From assembly GCA_944322175.1 (NCBI GenBank), contig CALUOB010000008.1:1-35870 (forward strand): DNA of 35,870 bases, given 5' to 3'. A program made the position numbers and the translations under genes. Positions 25,617-33,587 of the stretch are shown in pieces. Numbering within the stretch: position 1 is the stretch's first letter; every line of letters begins with the position of its first letter. Below the pieces are notes generated by a model. It was not told the origin of the DNA and did not search any database. It saw only the letters and a list, made by a program, of their open reading frames with translations. This DNA is from an uncultured Coriobacteriaceae bacterium. Its GTDB lineage: Bacteria > Actinomycetota > Coriobacteriia > Coriobacteriales > Coriobacteriaceae.

Positions 25617-28600
25617 ATGAGCCGGAATACAGATGTGCGAATCGCGAAAGGTCGTTCAGGTACCAAGACGCGGAGGAGGGCCAAAACTGTTCCCGCTCAG
25701 AGCGGGCGCCAGGGGCAGCGCTCACGCCCCCGGCCAAGCGAGGAAGAATTTGTTGCCGCTGCGCTTAAATCCCATGAGGCCGAGAAGGAAGCGGCCCATG
25801 CCAGCCGAAGCGCAAGCCTGCTCGTTCGGCGGCCCCATCTTATGGAGCAGCTTCGGCGTCTCGGTGAGCAGGACGGAGTTGTGTTCGTCTGCGCTCCGTC
25901 GGGGTTTGGAAAGACCGCGGTGCTTCTCGAGCGAGTGATGGTGGCGCGCAAGGACCCTCGCTATCACGTTGCGCGCATCATCGACGCATGGGGCATGCGG
26001 GCCGATGAGCTTATGGCGCAGCTCGCTGCCGTGCGCATCGAAACCGATCTGGAGTCCGGGGCCCAAGAGGACGGATGCGCCTTGCTGGCGCTCGACAACC
26101 TGCCTCGCTTGTCGCCTCAAGGGGTCAAGGAGCTGATCGAGGTGCTGCGCGCAATGCGGCAAGAGGGCTGGGAGCTGGTCGTTTCGTGCACGCCTGCCGA
26201 GGCAACCGCCATGGATGCCATGGGGGATTCGGGAAAGCTCCGCGCGCAGGCTCTCACGGTTCGCGCGCGGGAGTACCGCGCGTGGGCGCAAGAGCTCTCG
26301 ATCGCCTCCTCTCTCGACATGTACGGTCTGACGCAGGGAATCCCCGCCTTGGTGGTTGCCCTTCAGGGCGTAACAGATCAGGCGGGCGAGACGAGCGTGC
26401 TCGATCGGGTCGCGGTGGAGGTCTACCGGCCTGTTCTTCTCGGACGCGGGGAGGGGCGCCTGAGACGCCTCATGCGTGCGATGTTTCTTGCCTGTGAAGG
26501 GGAGTTTACCGAGATCGATGGAGGATGGCTGCACGTTCGCCAGTCGGACCTCTCGGTCATTGCCCGCGATTACCCGCTCTTTGGTCTGGACGAGTCACGG
26601 CGATCGTTTTGCTGTCTGCGCATGGGCAAGAGGGCGCGCGAGCAGATCGCGCGCGACGTGATTTCTCAAGAGCCTGCGCTTGCCCTGCATGTTGCCCGAG
26701 CCCTCATGCGTGCAGGAAGAACCGACGATGCGATGTGGCTCGCGGGGGACTTGATGGACCGGTCGCTCGCTGCCCAGCTTATCGCGCAATTCCCCACGCA
26801 ACCCTGTCTCGACGGTCATGCGGTTGCCGTGCGGGCGATCTTTGACGACGTTGCCACGGCGCGGGGGCGCGCGGAAGCCGATTCGAGCGCGACGAGCCCC
26901 GGTCTGCTTCTCGCCGCGCACGTTGCCTCTCTTATGATCGGTGATCGGCGAACAGTTCGGGCAACGGCGGCGGAGCTTGCGCGGCATGCCCGTGAGGTGG
27001 AGCGTTGCGTTGATCCTTGCGACTGGAGCATAGCTAAAGCGGCGGGCGAGGTGTGGGGTGCCTCGGGAGCTTCGGCGCTTCCCCGCATTGATCTCGGCGC
27101 CGTCGAAGAGCCTGCAAGAGCGCAGGCGCTCAGGCTCCATGTGCGCGCCTTCGACGCCCTGGCAGACGGAGAGCTCGACAAGTTCGAGGCGCCGTTGCTA
27201 GAGGCAGCGCGCGAGGGGAAGAACGCCCTTGACGTAACGGCGCTTTTGGCGCGGCTAGATCTCATGCTTCTCGCGGCGTTCGCTCCGGAGTCGGCGGCAT
27301 CCGATATCGCGGGCGCTTATCTGGACGAGGCGATCGGAGCGCTCGAGGAGCGAAAGATGCTCTCGCTTTCCGTGCTTGCGCGTTTCGTGCGCGCGCTGTG
27401 CGACCTCCTCCGCGGCGAAAAGGCTCCCGACGATGTCTTTAGCGAGGCCTCCACGCTCGGTGTTCGCACGGCCAACCTCTCGCTTCAGCTGCTGTCGCTT
27501 TTGGCGCGCGGATGGAGCGAGCTCTTGCAGGGGCAGGCGGTCAGCGCGCAGTTCCGCGCCCAGCAGGCGCTGCGCCTCTCCCAGGACTGCGCTCCGCATC
27601 TGCGCGGCTGGGCGGATCTTCTCGAGCGTACGGCGACGCTTGCGACCACGTCGGTTGCCACCCTGCGCGAAGAGGCCGACAACCTCGATCTCGAGGAGGG
27701 CGACCCGTCTCCCCTCGCCGCATGGACGGTTGCGCTGACGCTCTCGGCGGTTCGCTACGACGCCGAGCTCTCGGCGTGGTACTCACGCCATCGAGACGTC
27801 CTTCTCGACGACGGGGTCGCCGCAATGGCGCGTCTGGCGCTTGCGTGCGCCGGTGCCGCCGGCGCCTCGCTGCTGCGGCTGCTGCCCGAAGGCTTTGCCC
27901 TCGAGCGGACGCTGGCGGCCGGTCGGGTGCAGCGCCCTCTCGAGGCGGACGAGGAGTCGCTCGATCGCGTTGCCTTGCTCTCACTGGGCCAGGTGAAGAT
28001 CTCCCTGTTTGGTGGCTTGCGTGTCGAGAAGAACGGACACATGGTTGCAGACGGCAAATGGAGGAGGAAGAAGGCGAGCGCGCTCGCCGCAAGGCTCGCG
28101 CTGTGCCCGGGGGCGTTTGTGACGCGCCGCGCGATTATTCATGACTTGTGGCCCAACATGGAGTTTCAGCGCGGGCGCGAGAACCTTTACGTGACGATGT
28201 CGGCGCTCAGAAAAGCGTTTGGCCAGATAAGCGGAGGACCCGAGTACGTATTGGTCCAAGGGGACGGCGTGTCGCTCAACACCGAGTACGTGCTCACCGA
28301 CATTGCCCGGTTCGACGCCCTGGCACGCGACGTGCTTCTCCACCGCGACGAGCGCGATGCAGGGCGTATCGTCGAGACGTGCCTTTTGATCGAGGAGCTG
28401 TATCCTGCGCCTCTGTTCGTGCCGGACCGCGTGGCGCCGGAGTTTTTCCTGCGCATGCGCGAATCGTACGCAACGAAGTTTCTGGACTGCATGCTTATCG
28501 GCACGAACGTGGCCATTCAGGAAGGGCAGATGCCGAGCGCCGCGTGGCTCGCGCGCGCCGCGTTCAACCAGGCCCCGGAACGCGAGGACGTCGCGCGCAT

Positions 28601-28796
28601 AGGCATGCGCGTGTTTGGCCTGCAGGGAAGGCGTCGCGAAGCGGCGGAGCTGTACAACGCGCATCTTCATGCGCTCATGGCAGCTCGCGGCGTCGACCCC
28701 GGTGCGGAGACGCGCGAAGTGTACGAACGCGTGGCGCGCGGCATTCCCCTTGCCGCCCCTCAGCCCGACGTGCTATCCTCAGGGGCAATGCGTTGA
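25617..28796 (+). CDS. Large STAND/SARP-like transcriptional regulator (P-loop ATPase, winged helix, BTAD)
   Basis: Predicted ATP-dependent transcription factor of 1059 residues. N-terminus (1-60) is basic and low-complexity. A MalT-like STAND ATPase follows: RPHLMEQLRRL (72-82), Walker A CAPSGFGKTAV (92-102), Walker B CALLALDNLPRL (154-165). The middle (about 330-780) is alpha-helical, Ala/Leu/Arg-rich and TPR-like. Near the C-terminus is an OmpR-type winged helix starting VKISLFGGLRVEKNG (about 793-807), with LWPNMEFQRGRENLYVTMSALRKAF followed by a bacterial transcriptional activation domain (about 900-1045), the SARP arrangement moved to the C-terminus. ATG 25617 has GAGGAGG eight bases upstream. 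Target genes are unknown; divergent degV is one candidate. The pheST promoter lies inside its 3' end. Confidence 0.85.
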   Translation: MSRNTDVRIAKGRSGTKTRRRAKTVPAQSGRQGQRSRPRPSEEEFVAAALKSHEAEKEAAHASRSASLLVRRPHLMEQLRRLGEQDGVVFVCAPSGFGKTAVLLERVMVARKDPRYHVARIIDAWGMRADELMAQLAAVRIETDLESGAQEDGCALLALDNLPRLSPQGVKELIEVLRAMRQEGWELVVSCTPAEATAMDAMGDSGKLRAQALTVRAREYRAWAQELSIASSLDMYGLTQGIPALVVALQGVTDQAGETSVLDRVAVEVYRPVLLGRGEGRLRRLMRAMFLACEGEFTEIDGGWLHVRQSDLSVIARDYPLFGLDESRRSFCCLRMGKRAREQIARDVISQEPALALHVARALMRAGRTDDAMWLAGDLMDRSLAAQLIAQFPTQPCLDGHAVAVRAIFDDVATARGRAEADSSATSPGLLLAAHVASLMIGDRRTVRATAAELARHAREVERCVDPCDWSIAKAAGEVWGASGASALPRIDLGAVEEPARAQALRLHVRAFDALADGELDKFEAPLLEAAREGKNALDVTALLARLDLMLLAAFAPESAASDIAGAYLDEAIGALEERKMLSLSVLARFVRALCDLLRGEKAPDDVFSEASTLGVRTANLSLQLLSLLARGWSELLQGQAVSAQFRAQQALRLSQDCAPHLRGWADLLERTATLATTSVATLREEADNLDLEEGDPSPLAAWTVALTLSAVRYDAELSAWYSRHRDVLLDDGVAAMARLALACAGAAGASLLRLLPEGFALERTLAAGRVQRPLEADEESLDRVALLSLGQVKISLFGGLRVEKNGHMVADGKWRRKKASALAARLALCPGAFVTRRAIIHDLWPNMEFQRGRENLYVTMSALRKAFGQISGGPEYVLVQGDGVSLNTEYVLTDIARFDALARDVLLHRDERDAGRIVETCLLIEELYPAPLFVPDRVAPEFFLRMRESYATKFLDCMLIGTNVAIQEGQMPSAAWLARAAFNQAPEREDVARIGMRVFGLQGRRREAAELYNAHLHALMAARGVDPGAETREVYERVARGIPLAAPQPDVLSSGAMR
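28750..28779 (+). promoter_or_regulatory. Promoter of the pheST T-box transcript
   Basis: -35 TTGCCG (28750-28755), 18-bp spacer, extended -10 TGCTATCCT with TATCCT at 28774-28779. It lies inside the last codons of the upstream regulator gene. Confidence 0.6.
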
Positions 28797-28818
28797 CGGA
28801 GAGGGTGCGCCCCTCGCG

Positions 28819-29056
28819 CGTTGCGCCGAGAGAGGGAGGGTCGTGGGCTGTGAGCCTTCCCGCGCAACGAGGGACGTGCGTTCACTCCCGAGCAGCGACT
28901 TGAACGGCGCGGTTCTGCCGGCTCAGTAGGGAAGCCGTCCGCCCGAACGACATCGGGCAAAAAGAGGGCGACCGGGGGAGAAATCCCGGCCGTCAAGCAA
29001 GGTGGTACCGCGGTCAGTAGCCGTCCTTGAGGAAGATCCTCGAGGGCGGCTTTTTT
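28819..29056 (+). promoter_or_regulatory. T-box leader, phenylalanine (UUC) specifier
   Basis: Tertiary and secondary landmarks of a T-box riboswitch are readable. Base of stem I: CGTTGC (28819-28824) with GCAGCG (28892-28897); GAGAGA-type k-turn at 28828-28834; GGAG with CTCC next to the specifier loop; TTC specifier at 28881-28883, matching a Phe codon; a stem III-like hairpin CCCGA/TCGGG near 28943-28960; the T-box AAGGTGGTACCGCGG at 28999-29013; then the terminator. Uncharged tRNA-Phe is expected to favour the antiterminator and so switch on pheS-pheT. Exact stem I boundaries are my reading by eye. Confidence 0.92.
29019..29056 (+). terminator. T-box regulated terminator before pheS
   Basis: 14-bp stem from AGCCGTCCTTGAGG (29019-29032) with CCTCGAGGGCGGCT (29038-29051), containing G-T pairs, loop AAGAT, then TTTTTT. 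Its 5' arm adjoins the T-box sequence, as needed for the alternative antiterminator. Confidence 0.9.
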
Positions 29057-29070
29057 AGTAGGAGGAACGC

Positions 29071-30147
29071 ATGAGTTTGGTCGAAGATCTCGAACGGCTC
29101 GAGCAAACGGCGCACGAGCGCATTGAGAGCGCCACGACGGCCGAGCAGCTCGAGGCGGCGCGCGTGGCGCTGCTGGGGCGCAAGGGCCAGCTGACGGACA
29201 TGATGCATATGATGGGGTCGCTCTCGCCCGAAGAGCGCCCCGCCGTGGGCAAGCGCGCCAACGAGCTGCGCCGCCTGATCGAGGGCATGATCGAGCGCAG
29301 CTCTCAGTCGCTCGCCGAGGTCGCTCGCCAGAACCTGATCTCGCGCGAGGCAGTTGACATCTCGCTTCCGGGCGTGCGCCCCGTCATTGGGCACCAGCAT
29401 CTTATTTCATCCATTCTCGAGGAGATCGAGGACATCTTCTGCGGCATGGGCTACACCGTGGAGTACGGCCGCCATGTTGAGACGACGTACTACAACTTCA
29501 CCGCGCTCAATGCTCCCGAGGACCATCCGAGCCGCTCGGCGCGCGACACGTTCTACGTGGTCGACAACGCCGTGGGCACCGCCGACCACGCCGAGGCCCA
29601 TGCGCGCGGCGAGTCCGATATCCTGCTGCGCACGCAGACCTCGGGCCAGCAGGTGCATGCCCTCGAGAACGAAAAGCCGCCGATTTACATGATCTCGCCC
29701 GGAACGGTGTACCGTCCCGATACGCCCGATGCCTGCCATCTGCCGCAGTTCAACCAGGTCGAGGGCCTCGTGGTCGACGAGGGCATCACCTTTGGCGACC
29801 TCAAGGGCACGCTCGACACCTTCATCCGCGCGATGTTCGGTGAGGACCGCAAGACGCGCTACCGCCCGCACTTCTTCCCGTTCACCGAGCCGAGCTGCGA
29901 GGTCGACGTTTCGTGCAACGTCTGCCACGGCAAGGGCTGTAGCTTCTGCAAGCACTCCGGCTGGATCGAGATCCTGGGATGCGGCATGGTCGATCCCAAC
30001 GTCCTCGAGATGAGCGGCGTTGACTCCGAGAAGTACACGGGCTTCGCGTTTGGCATCGGCGCCGAGCGCGTTGCGGCTCTTCGCTACGACCTGCCCGACC
30101 TGCGCGCCCTGATGACGGGCGACATGCGCTTCCTGGCCCAGTTCTAA
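29071..30147 (+). CDS. pheS: Phenylalanyl-tRNA synthetase alpha subunit
   Basis: Catalytic alpha subunit of the heterotetrameric class II PheRS, 358 residues. N-terminal coiled coil (about 1-85) for tRNA contact, then catalytic core with HPSRSARDTFYV, LLRTQTSGQQV, motif 2 PGTVYRPDTPDACHLPQFNQ followed by VEG, and motif 3 GFAFGIGAERVAALRY. The cysteine cluster C282-x2-C285-x4-C290-x2-C293 (SCNVCHGKGCSFCK), followed by GWIEILGCGMV, is present as in many bacterial PheS. AGGAGG lies about seven bases before ATG 29071. It is controlled by the upstream Phe T-box and followed by pheT after 80 bp. Confidence 0.97.
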   Translation: MSLVEDLERLEQTAHERIESATTAEQLEAARVALLGRKGQLTDMMHMMGSLSPEERPAVGKRANELRRLIEGMIERSSQSLAEVARQNLISREAVDISLPGVRPVIGHQHLISSILEEIEDIFCGMGYTVEYGRHVETTYYNFTALNAPEDHPSRSARDTFYVVDNAVGTADHAEAHARGESDILLRTQTSGQQVHALENEKPPIYMISPGTVYRPDTPDACHLPQFNQVEGLVVDEGITFGDLKGTLDTFIRAMFGEDRKTRYRPHFFPFTEPSCEVDVSCNVCHGKGCSFCKHSGWIEILGCGMVDPNVLEMSGVDSEKYTGFAFGIGAERVAALRYDLPDLRALMTGDMRFLAQF

Positions 30148-30153
30148 GGCAAT

Positions 30154-30180
30154 GCGGGCGGCCAGGGTTTTGGCGCCCGC
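30154..30180 (+). other. Hairpin between pheS and pheT
   Basis: 7-bp stem GCGGGCG (30154-30160)/CGCCCGC (30174-30180) seven bases after the pheS stop, without T run. Possibly stabilises or tunes the bicistronic message. Confidence 0.4.
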
Positions 30181-30227
30181 AGCAAGAAGCGCTGTTCTCT
30201 ACTTGGTACAGAAAGGAGGAGCCGCTC

Positions 30228-32687
30228 ATGCGCGTCTCCTATAAATGGCTCAAGACTATGGTCGACGTGCCCGAGGAGCCTCGGGATCTCGTCGCCGAGC
30301 TCATTCGCACCGGAACCGAGGTCGAAGCGGTCGATACGGTCGGTCAGGCGTTTGACCATGTCGTTACCGGCAAGGTGCTCACGAAAGACCCCCATCCCGA
30401 TTCCGACCACATGTGGGTCACGACCGTCGACGTGGGTGCGGCAAATACTGACGCCGAGGGCAACCCTCAGCCGCTGCAGATCGTTTGCGGCGCCCAGAAC
30501 TTCAACGCCGGCGACCATATCGTGGTCGCCATGGTGGGCGCCGAGTTGCCGGGCGGCATCAAGATCAAGAAGGCCAAGCTGCGCGGCATCGAGTCGCGCG
30601 GCATGAATTGCTCGGCGCGCGAGCTCGGCCTCAGCGGTGACCACTCGGGCATCATGATCCTGCCCGAGGACGCGCCGGTGGGCATGCCCTTCGCCCGCTA
30701 CGCCGATCTCTCCGACTCCGTTCTCGACTGCGAGATCACGCCCAACCGCCCCGACTGCCTCTCGATGATCGGCATGGCGCGCGAGGTGGGTGCGATTCTC
30801 GATGAGGACCTCCATGTCGACCTTCCTGCGATCAAGCAGGAGCAGGGCGCTCCCGCTTCCGATGTCGTTGAGGTCGAGATCGCCGACGAGGGCCTCTGCG
30901 ACCGCTACGTTATGCGCGTCGTGCGCAACGTGAAGGTGGGGCCGTCGCCCCAGTGGATGGTCGAGCGCCTTGCCGCCGCGGGCGTGCGCAGCATCAACAA
31001 CGTCGTCGACATCACCAACTACGTCATGATGCTCACCGGTCAGCCGCTGCACGCCTTCGACATGGCCGCCTTCGACATGGCCGACGACGGCAAGCGCCGC
31101 GTGGTGGTGCGCGCCGCTCACGCGGGCGAGAAGTTCACGACGCTCGACGGCCAGGAGCGCGTGCTGGCCGAGGGCATGGGCCTCATCACCGACAGCGGGC
31201 GCCCGGTTGCGCTTGCCGGCGTCATGGGCGGCCTCAACTCCGAGATCGAGGACGACTCCACCGACGTGCTGATCGAGAGCGCGTGCTTTGCCGCCGGCCG
31301 CACGTCGCACACGAGCCGCGACCTAGACCTGATCTCCGAGGCGTCGCTGCGCTTCGAGCGCCAGGTTGACGTCGAGGGCTGCGTGGACGTTGCGAACATC
31401 ACCGCCGCCCTTATCGAGGAGCTCGCGGGCGGCGAAGTCGCGCCGGGCTATGTCGAGGTGTATCCGAACCCCTTCGAGCCTGCCAAGATCACGCTGCGTC
31501 TCGCGCGCGTCGACGCGCTTATCGGCGCCGCCATCGACCCCGCCTTCACGCGCACGGCGCTCGCGCGTCTGGGCTGCGGCGTCGAGGACGCCGCCCCGGG
31601 CGAGCTGCTCGTCACGCAGCCTTCGTTCCGTCCCGACCTCACGCGCGAGATCGACCTTATCGAGGAGATCCTGCGCCTGTGGGGCATGGGCCGCGTTGAG
31701 GCGACGATTCCCGCCGCACGGAACCACGTTGGCGGTCTCACGCCCGACCAGCGCCTGGAGCGCAAGATCGGCCAGATCCTGCGCGCATGCGGTCTGAACG
31801 AGACCACTACCTACGGCTTTGCCGCTCCCGGCGACCTCGAGAAGATCGGCATGAGCGAAGAGGGCAAGGGCCTTCCCGTCAAGCTCATGCGCCCGCTCGT
31901 GGCGGAGCAGTCCGAGATGCGCCGCACCCTGCTGCCTGGCTTGCTGACCTCGGTCGATTACAATGAGGATCACGGCAACGGCAACATCCAGCTCTACGAG
32001 ATGGGAAGGCTCTTCTTCGGGCGTCCTAACAAGAGCCAGCCCAAGGAGCGCATGTCGGTCGCTGCGGTTCTCGCGGGTGCGTGGGGCGATTCCACATGCA
32101 ATCAGAAGTACCGTCCCCTGCGCTTCTTCGACGGCAAAGGCATCGTCGAGGAGCTTCTCGCTCAGCTGCGCGTCGAGAAGGTGCGCTTCCGCCCCTGCGA
32201 CCCCGAGAAGTACCGTTTTCTCCAGCCCGGTCGCGCGGCCGAGGTGCTGGCGGGCGGCACGCTGCTCGGCTGGGTCGGCGAGGTGCATCCGTCGGCGCGC
32301 GAGGCGTTTGGCATCAAGCTGCCCGTTACTGCGTTCGAGCTCGACGTCGACGCGCTCAAGCGCGCCGCACGGCCCCAGGGCGCTTACCACGGCTTCTCTC
32401 CGTACCCGCCGGTCGAGGTGGATCTCGCGATTGTGGTCGACGAGGACGTCACCTGCGAGACGCTCGAGCAGCGCCTGCGCTCCGCGGGCGGCAAGCTGCT
32501 TTCGGATGTGCGCCTCTTTGACGTGTACCGCGACGACGAGCGCGTGGGTGCCGGCAAGAAGTCCATGGCGTTTGCCCTTACGTATCGCGCCGAGGACCAC
32601 ACGCTCACCTCTTCGGAGGTCGAGAAGGTTCATCAGCGACTGATCACCAAGGTTTGCAAGGCCGTGGGCGGCACGGTTCGTTCGTAG
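30228..32687 (+). CDS. pheT: Phenylalanyl-tRNA synthetase beta subunit
   Basis: Beta subunit of PheRS, 819 residues. Domains in order: N-terminal EMAP-like tRNA-binding OB fold (about 43-155; VVTGKVLTKDPHPDSDHMWV and ESRGMNCSARELGL), B3/B4 editing domain (about 215-385; VVDITNYVMMLTGQPLHAFD) that hydrolyses Tyr-tRNA-Phe, B5 domain (about 405-475), catalytic-like core and a C-terminal FDX-ACB anticodon-binding domain (about 725-818; YHGFSPYPPVEVDLAIVV). AAAGGAGGAG precedes ATG 30228. The PLC-like gene begins eight bases after its stop, so it is in the same transcript. Confidence 0.97.
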   Translation: MRVSYKWLKTMVDVPEEPRDLVAELIRTGTEVEAVDTVGQAFDHVVTGKVLTKDPHPDSDHMWVTTVDVGAANTDAEGNPQPLQIVCGAQNFNAGDHIVVAMVGAELPGGIKIKKAKLRGIESRGMNCSARELGLSGDHSGIMILPEDAPVGMPFARYADLSDSVLDCEITPNRPDCLSMIGMAREVGAILDEDLHVDLPAIKQEQGAPASDVVEVEIADEGLCDRYVMRVVRNVKVGPSPQWMVERLAAAGVRSINNVVDITNYVMMLTGQPLHAFDMAAFDMADDGKRRVVVRAAHAGEKFTTLDGQERVLAEGMGLITDSGRPVALAGVMGGLNSEIEDDSTDVLIESACFAAGRTSHTSRDLDLISEASLRFERQVDVEGCVDVANITAALIEELAGGEVAPGYVEVYPNPFEPAKITLRLARVDALIGAAIDPAFTRTALARLGCGVEDAAPGELLVTQPSFRPDLTREIDLIEEILRLWGMGRVEATIPAARNHVGGLTPDQRLERKIGQILRACGLNETTTYGFAAPGDLEKIGMSEEGKGLPVKLMRPLVAEQSEMRRTLLPGLLTSVDYNEDHGNGNIQLYEMGRLFFGRPNKSQPKERMSVAAVLAGAWGDSTCNQKYRPLRFFDGKGIVEELLAQLRVEKVRFRPCDPEKYRFLQPGRAAEVLAGGTLLGWVGEVHPSAREAFGIKLPVTAFELDVDALKRAARPQGAYHGFSPYPPVEVDLAIVVDEDVTCETLEQRLRSAGGKLLSDVRLFDVYRDDERVGAGKKSMAFALTYRAEDHTLTSSEVEKVHQRLITKVCKAVGGTVRS

Positions 32688-32695
32688 GGGAGAGC

Positions 32696-33370
32696 ATGCC
32701 GAGCTGGAACATCCATATCGCCGAGGCCGAGGGGCTGCTCGCGGCGCCGGGCGCCGAGGCGCTCGGCGTGCGCGATCCGAACGTCTTTCTCTTCGGCAAC
32801 CTCGTGCCCGACGTATACGTGGGCTACATGGTTCCCGACGTCTCGCACAAGCGCCCGTATCGCGAGACGCACTTTGCGGGGCCGGGCGCCATCCCCTGCC
32901 CGCGCGACGACGAGTTCTGGGATCGCTACATCGTAGCCGCCGACCGACGCGGCGAGGATCCGGGCGACCTTGTCCTCGGCGTATGGGCGCACCTTGCGGC
33001 CGACAATATCTGGAACTCCCGCGTGCGGCGCTTCATCGCCGCACGCGGGATCCCCACCGGCGAGCGCACGCGCGTGCGCAAGCAGGCGGATTTCGACGTG
33101 TTCGGCAAAACGCTCTCGATCAGCCTCGCCCCGACTCTGACCGACGACCTTGTACGTGCGGCGCAGGCGTTTCCGCAGTATGCGATCGAGCCTCAGGACA
33201 CCGAGCGGGCCGTGACCGCCGCGCAGGCGATCGTTGCCCACAACGAGCCCGACTCACCCGGTGAGCCCGTGTACGACCTTCTCGATCAGGCGTTTTTTGA
33301 GGACACGTTCCGCGCGGTGCGCGAGCATACCGCGCGCCGCCTTACCGAGAGGGCGCGTGTGCTGGGATAG
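32696..33370 (+). CDS. Zinc-dependent phospholipase C family protein
   Basis: Predicted metal-dependent hydrolase of the Zn_dep_PLPC family, 224 residues, no signal peptide or membrane helix visible. Candidate metal ligands are spread as in the family: W4/H7 in PSWNIHIAEAEG, D39 in FLFGNLVPDVYVGYM, H59 in RETHFAGP, and H99/D103 in GVWAHLAADNIWN. The true substrate is unknown; lack of a signal sequence argues against a secreted phospholipase. ATG 32696 follows GGGGAG and is eight bases after the pheT stop, so it is likely cotranscribed with pheST under T-box control. Confidence 0.72.
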   Translation: MPSWNIHIAEAEGLLAAPGAEALGVRDPNVFLFGNLVPDVYVGYMVPDVSHKRPYRETHFAGPGAIPCPRDDEFWDRYIVAADRRGEDPGDLVLGVWAHLAADNIWNSRVRRFIAARGIPTGERTRVRKQADFDVFGKTLSISLAPTLTDDLVRAAQAFPQYAIEPQDTERAVTAAQAIVAHNEPDSPGEPVYDLLDQAFFEDTFRAVREHTARRLTERARVLG

Positions 33371-33431
33371 GGGCGCAGTGGCTGCCTGCCTCCTGCTCTC
33401 CGTGCGTCGCCACGCTATAGAGCATCTTTGC

Positions 33432-33457
33432 GCCGGGTTCGCGTCGAGCGGCCCGGC
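33432..33457 (+). terminator. Possible weak terminator after the PLC-like gene
   Basis: 6-bp stem GCCGGG (33432-33437)/CCCGGC (33452-33457) about 60 nt after the stop, followed by ACCTTGCGTTT. The rest of the 217-bp gap to the next gene shows no clear promoter. Confidence 0.3.
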
Positions 33458-33587
33458 ACCTTGCGTTTGGGCCCACGCTCACGCGCGCGATCATGCCGAT
33501 CCCCGATATACCGTCATGCGCTCCCGTCGTTTTGGGTACCCTTCTCATCGTAGGTAGGCACTTTGATCCTCAGGAGGATTGATTACC

